Source: an uncultured Pseudobutyrivibrio sp.
Lineage (GTDB): Bacteria > Bacillota > Clostridia > Lachnospirales > Lachnospiraceae
Direction: 5' to 3'
Assembly (NCBI GenBank): GCA_900546435.1
Contig: URCQ01000030.1
Location: forward strand, 1 to 23,003
DNA length: 23,003 nucleotides
Shown here piece by piece: positions 22,146-23,003 of this stretch (position 1 is the first letter of the stretch; every line of letters starts with the position of its first letter). Made by a program: the position numbers and the translations under genes. A model generated the notes under the pieces. It searched no databases. It had not been told where the DNA came from and worked only from the letters and a program-made list of their open reading frames with translations.

Positions 22146-22767
22146 ATTAAAGCCTCGCTTAGCAGCTGCTGACTGGAAAAATTTCTGTGACCGTTTTCAT
22201 TTTTCTTCTGTCGAATTGCCATTAATCCAAGCCATTTATAAAGCACTTTTACCTTTGGTAGATGCCTGCGCCTATTATTCTTTGGATCAGGATATTGCAG
22301 AAATATCTGCGCCACATTATGCCTATGGATTTGTTACGTTAGGAAATGGTGTTGACGAATTTTCTGAGCTATATTTAAAGCATGAGCAGCTTCAAGAAGC
22401 ATATATTGTGGATTGTATTAGCCTGGAACTTCTCTCCAAAGCATACGAGGAATTTGCCCATATTGTTGAGCAAGACAGTGCACTCTACCTCTCACAGTTA
22501 TCATTCCTAGGGGATACTTACTCCCTTGCCTTACTTCCACAAATTTATCAGAAGCTTATGCCAGATTCCATTACTTTGACAGATGGTTCTATGCTCAAGC
22601 CTCTTAAAACGGCAACTCTCATACTTCTTTTAGATACAAAGAAACATGCACCGCTTACACACTTATGCAATTCCTGTGATACATGCAAAAACTATTCCTG
22701 TCCTACAAGAAACTCTTCCACATCTTCCCTCCCTCGTACTTATGGGGCTATGCAGATTTTTTCATAA
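22135..22767 (+). CDS. Diverged MetH reactivation-domain-like protein
   Basis: 210 aa. Residues 85-170 follow the pattern of the vitamin B12-dependent methionine synthase activation domain: AYIVDCISLELLSKAYEEF corresponds to the family's helix, and the later block ends in TLTDGSMLKPLKTATLIL like the usual ligand-closing segment. The usual SPGYGD motif for SAM binding is replaced by LSFLGDTYS at 122-130. Cys178, Cys181, Cys184 and Cys189 form a C-terminal cluster, as in clostridial free-standing versions. It could reactivate a corrinoid protein, but the altered motif leaves activity open. AGGAGG lies nine bases before the ATG, inside the upstream gene. Homology is judged by eye and moderate. 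Confidence 0.65.
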   Translation: MKSKLKPRLAAADWKNFCDRFHFSSVELPLIQAIYKALLPLVDACAYYSLDQDIAEISAPHYAYGFVTLGNGVDEFSELYLKHEQLQEAYIVDCISLELLSKAYEEFAHIVEQDSALYLSQLSFLGDTYSLALLPQIYQKLMPDSITLTDGSMLKPLKTATLILLLDTKKHAPLTHLCNSCDTCKNYSCPTRNSSTSSLPRTYGAMQIFS

Positions 22768-22820
22768 TTAAGGTTTATACATTTTTCTGATTTGCTCTGA
22801 GAAACACTGCTTATAGATAC

Positions 22821-22858
22821 GGTTTTCTGACATTATTTATTGGTTTGGTTTTCTGACA
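22821..22858 (+). repeat. Pair of 12-bp direct repeats in the tail region of the cassette
   Basis: GGTTTTCTGACA occurs at 22821-22832 and 22847-22858, 26 bases apart. The stretch 22768-22954 otherwise shows no reading frame, hairpin or promoter I can support. Confidence 0.8.
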
Positions 22859-22954
22859 CAATTCTTGTAGAAAAGCATCTGCATTCGTCAAAATTAAATC
22901 ATAAAGATGCATTATTCAGGAAGTACATATGTAATAAGTCCAAAATGCTATATA

Positions 22955-22992
22955 AGCAAAAAGGACAAGGTAAATGCCTTGTCCTTTTTGCT
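22955..22992 (+). terminator. Strong bidirectional terminator
   Basis: AGCAAAAAGGACAAGG (22955-22970) pairs over 16 bases with CCTTGTCCTTTTTGCT (22977-22992), loop TAAATG. The A- and T-rich flanks of the stem provide U-rich tails in both directions, so it can end the plus-strand cassette and a gene coming from beyond the window. Confidence 0.9.
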
Positions 22993-23003
22993 ACAAAGAC
23001 GTG

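Noticed and set aside
22821..22858. Insertion sequence ends or CRISPR remnant
   Set aside because: Only two 12-bp direct copies, with no terminal inverted repeats, transposase fragment or target duplication.

Overview
The window looks like a chromosomal segment of a low-to-mid GC anaerobic Clostridia, most likely Lachnospiraceae-like. The reasons are strong AGGAGG-type ribosome binding sites, consensus sigma-A promoters with 17-base spacers, tRNA genes without encoded CCA, and the gene families present: a clostridial papain-like protease, a NiaR-controlled nadABC operon, FliB, DUF4422, and a Cys-rich small-domain protein. The genus cannot be fixed from the sequence alone. No phage, integrase, transposase, CRISPR array or obvious genomic island was seen.

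Layout. (1) 1-537: a minus-strand tRNA operon read Pro(TGG)-Gly(TCC)-Arg(TCT)-His(GTG)-Gln(TTG, cut by the window edge), driven by a perfect TTGACA-17-TATAAT promoter. (2) 628-5679: a tightly packed minus-strand operon, in transcription order THUMP-type RNA methyltransferase, secreted papain-like protease, membrane-anchored N-acetylmuramoyl-L-alanine amidase, RdgB/HAM1 nucleotide-sanitising pyrophosphatase, and YfcE-like phosphodiesterase. (3) 5680-5935: a gap that carries a complete promoter-hairpin-terminator unit of about 80 nt (possible small RNA or attenuator), followed by a plus-strand DUF4422 glycosyltransferase. (4) 7055-9088, minus: FliB-like lysine methylase followed by an HD-only RelA/SpoT-like alarmone hydrolase. 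(5) 9141-11409, plus: a PadR regulator, a HAAS-domain membrane protein and a DUF4097 protein, whose promoter shares its -35 box with the divergent fliB promoter. (6) 11457-15204, minus: nadA-nadB-nadC-niaR, de novo NAD synthesis with its own 3H-domain repressor and a palindrome on the -35 box. (7) 15252-17688, minus: a large fused acyltransferase-3/DUF6020 membrane protein preceded by a G9 tract in its ribosome binding region. (8) 17747-18288, minus: a small bacterial PH-domain protein with 18-bp direct repeats at its promoter. (9) 18324-21645, minus: an ABC-F ribosomal ATPase followed by a MATE exporter. (10) 21824-22992, plus: a two-gene corrinoid-flavoured cassette (Cys-rich small-domain protein and a diverged MetH-reactivation-like protein), apparently starting leaderless and ending in a strong terminator.

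Most genes are ordinary core or near-core genes. The points that deserve attention are in the control sequences and domain architectures: the 5769-5884 small-RNA unit, the fused-promoter fliB/padR divergon, the poly-G tract before the fused acyltransferase, the repeated operator of the PH-domain gene, and the leaderless Cys-rich/MetH-like pair. I saw no clear, complete, undescribed multi-gene system. The best candidates are the PadR-HAAS-DUF4097/FliB divergon and the 5.8 kb RNA unit.
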